From NCBI GenBank assembly GCA_027489295.1, contig JAIYAA010000322.1, forward strand, positions 1 to 7,535: DNA of 7,535 nucleotides, in the 5' to 3' direction. Both the position numbers and the translations under genes were made by a program. The notes under the pieces were generated by a model. The model saw nothing but the letters and a program-made list of their open reading frames with translations. It did no database searches and was not told where the DNA came from. Source of the stretch: Sphingomonadales bacterium. GTDB taxonomy: Bacteria > Pseudomonadota > Alphaproteobacteria > Sphingomonadales > Sphingomonadaceae. Shown in pieces: positions 6,698 through 7,535 of this stretch (position 1 is its first letter; each line of letters starts with the position of its first letter).

Positions 6698-6707
6698 GTG
6701 ATATCAC
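6698..6707. promoter_or_regulatory. Perfect palindrome GTGATATCAC, candidate operator
   Basis: A ten-base perfect palindrome sits between the candidate -10 box and the ribosome-binding site of the SPFH gene, where transcription should begin. A bound repressor here would block the promoter. The flanks add partial symmetry (AAGTGATATCACATT on the minus strand). The surroundings are unusually AT-rich for this genome. The ribbon-helix-helix protein encoded in the same operon is the natural candidate ligand. Confidence 0.5.
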
Positions 6708-6708
6708 T

Positions 6709-6736
6709 TTTATATCGTTCCGGACGCGACGCCAAG
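6709..6736 (-). promoter_or_regulatory. Candidate promoter of the SPFH operon
   Basis: Reading the minus strand, CTTGGC (6736-6731) and TATAAA (6714-6709) are separated by 16 bases, a plausible alphaproteobacterial housekeeping promoter (CTTG-type -35, near-consensus -10). The expected start of transcription falls in the GTGATATCAC palindrome, followed by AGGAGG and the ATG at 6681. It lies just downstream of the pal terminator, so the SPFH unit is probably transcribed separately from tol-pal. Confidence 0.55.
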
Positions 6737-6750
6737 CGGAATCGGCGGAC

Positions 6751-6785
6751 AAGAAAAAGGCCGCCGGAGCAATGCTCCGGCGGCC
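6751..6785 (-). terminator. Intrinsic terminator of the tolB-pal transcript
   Basis: A 12-base-pair perfect stem (6759-6770 with 6774-6785, core GCCGCCGGAGC) with a three-base loop is followed on the minus strand by TTTTTCTT (complement of 6751-6758). It lies 27 bases after the pal stop. This is a textbook Rho-independent terminator. Confidence 0.92.
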
Positions 6786-6811
6786 CAATGCCTGTATGGC
6801 CAAGCCGTGCC

Positions 6812-7327
6812 TCAGTTGAGGACGATGGTCACCGCGCGACGGTTCTGCGCCCAGCTGGCTTCGTCCGAACCCATCGCGACCGGACGCTCCTTGCCATAGC
6901 TGATCGTGCTGATGCGATCGGGCGAGACACCCTGCGCCGCGAGATAGTTCTTCGCGGCATTCGCGCGGCGATCCCCCAGCGCGAGATTGTACTCGCGGGT
7001 GCCGCGCTCGTCGCAATGCCCTTCCAGCGTGATGCGGACGTTCGGGTGCGCGACCAGCCACTTGGCCTGATTGTCGAGGATCGCGCGCGATTCCTGATCG
7101 ACGTCGAACTGGTCGAGCGCGAAGTGGATCGTGTCGCTCGTCACTTCGCGGCGGAACTGCTCGGAGAGCGGCGTCGCCTGCGTCGTCTCGCCATTGCCGT
7201 AAGGCTGGCTCGGGGCGACCGGCGTCTCGGTCGGGGCCGGGGGCAGCACGGCGGGCGGCTTCTTCGAGCAGGCGGCGGTGGCGACGAGCGCCACGCCGAG
7301 CATGAGGCTGGGGACGAGCTTGGTCAT
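6812..7327 (-). CDS. pal: Peptidoglycan-associated lipoprotein Pal
   Basis: The 171-residue precursor is Pal, the outer-membrane lipoprotein of the Tol-Pal complex that ties the outer membrane to peptidoglycan and helps constriction at division. A signal peptide (1-19, with LMLGVALVATAA) ends at C20, the lipidated cysteine. The lipobox is relaxed (T-A-A-C, threonine at -3 rather than leucine). A proline-rich linker (24-43) follows, then the OmpA-C domain (about 65-171). Its peptidoglycan-binding signature GHCDERGTREYNLALGDRRANA (103-124) carries D106 and R121, the pair that holds diaminopimelate in this family. A strong AAGGAGG lies 5 bases before the ATG at 7327. The gene follows tolB at 67 bases on the same strand, the conserved order, and ends at an intrinsic terminator. 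Confidence 0.97.
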   Translation of the reverse strand: MTKLVPSLMLGVALVATAACSKKPPAVLPPAPTETPVAPSQPYGNGETTQATPLSEQFRREVTSDTIHFALDQFDVDQESRAILDNQAKWLVAHPNVRITLEGHCDERGTREYNLALGDRRANAAKNYLAAQGVSPDRISTISYGKERPVAMGSDEASWAQNRRAVTIVLN

Positions 7328-7394
7328 GTTATCCTCCTTGTCACTGGTGGTCGCGCATGCCGCGCATTCGTTACGCTGGAGTTTCTACTGCATG

Positions 7395-7535
7395 TCAGGG
7401 ACGCACGGCGCCCCAATTCGGATCCGAGCCGTCGAGCGGAGTCGGCACTTTTCGCGTCGCGCGGCCGGTAAGGTCCACGGTCCACAAATCCGGACGACCC
7501 GAGCCCTGTGCCGAGCGGAAGAACACGATCACGCG
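7395..7535 (-). CDS. tolB: Tol-Pal system protein TolB, C-terminal 46 residues only
   Basis: The minus strand is open from the window edge for 46 codons and stops with TGA at 7397-7395. The peptide contains VIVFFRSAQGSGRPDLWTVDLTGR, then the KVPTPLDGSDPNWGAVRP end. This is the last blade of the TolB beta-propeller and its usual proline-tryptophan terminus. TolB is a periplasmic protein that binds Pal and shuttles between Pal and the TolA-Q-R motor. Identification rests on this fragment plus its position directly before pal. The rest of the gene lies beyond the window. Confidence 0.9.
   Translation of the reverse strand, partial: RVIVFFRSAQGSGRPDLWTVDLTGRATRKVPTPLDGSDPNWGAVRP

Noticed and set aside
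6697..6707. CRP/FNR-type site in TGTGATATCAC
   Set aside because: CRP-like sites need six bases between TGTGA and TCACA; here the half-sites overlap, so a short-palindrome binder fits better.
5563..6819. Open frame of 418 codons antisense to the SPFH and RHH genes
   Set aside because: It is the histidine- and arginine-rich shadow of two well-supported genes and crosses their promoter and the pal terminator.
7328..7394. Separate promoter for pal in the tolB-pal gap
   Set aside because: The 67-base gap has a strong ribosome-binding site but no -35/-10 pair I could defend; co-transcription with tolB is simpler.

Overview
The window is GC-rich chromosomal DNA, almost certainly from a sphingomonad (Sphingomonas or a close relative in the Alphaproteobacteria). 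The evidence is the wording of the NusB, ThiL, RuvA, RuvB, Pal and TolB proteins, the strong third-position GC bias, and an intergenic inverted repeat with GATCCTCC ends of the kind common in sphingomonad genomes. There is no tRNA, rRNA, CRISPR array, insertion sequence or prophage gene. Genes are tightly packed and most are housekeeping genes.

Layout. 1-1346 (+): the end of nusB and all of thiL, apparently one transcript, joined by a ten-codon mini-ORF whose start overlaps the nusB stop and whose stop overlaps the thiL start. 1343-2365 (-): ruvB, whose stop codon overlaps that of thiL tail to tail. 2455-3345 (+): a D-2-hydroxyacid dehydrogenase divergent from ruvB. 3352-3485: a large inverted repeat between convergent genes. 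3501-4058 (-): a DUF4337-type membrane protein, then a smaller hairpin with the same ends. 4123-4719 (-): ruvA. 4895-5305 (+): a small membrane protein of unknown function. 5309-6681 (-): a three-gene unit that reads, in transcription order, SPFH/band-7 membrane protein, ribbon-helix-helix regulator with an AT-hook-like tail, and a two-span small membrane protein. 6751-6785: an intrinsic terminator for pal. 6812-7535 (-): pal and the 3' end of tolB.

Functional grouping. NusB (transcription antitermination) and ThiL (last step of thiamine diphosphate synthesis) are a common bacterial pair. RuvA and RuvB form the Holliday-junction branch-migration motor. Here they are about 1.8 kb apart, with an opposite-strand dehydrogenase and a DUF4337 gene between them, and ruvC is not next to them in this window. 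TolB and Pal belong to the Tol-Pal envelope complex.

The least explained part is the SPFH/RHH/two-span unit. It has its own promoter, a strong ribosome-binding site, a perfect GTGATATCAC palindrome where a repressor would block transcription, and a regulator inside the operon that could bind it. This is the best candidate for an undescribed regulated membrane module, but nothing in the window proves its function.
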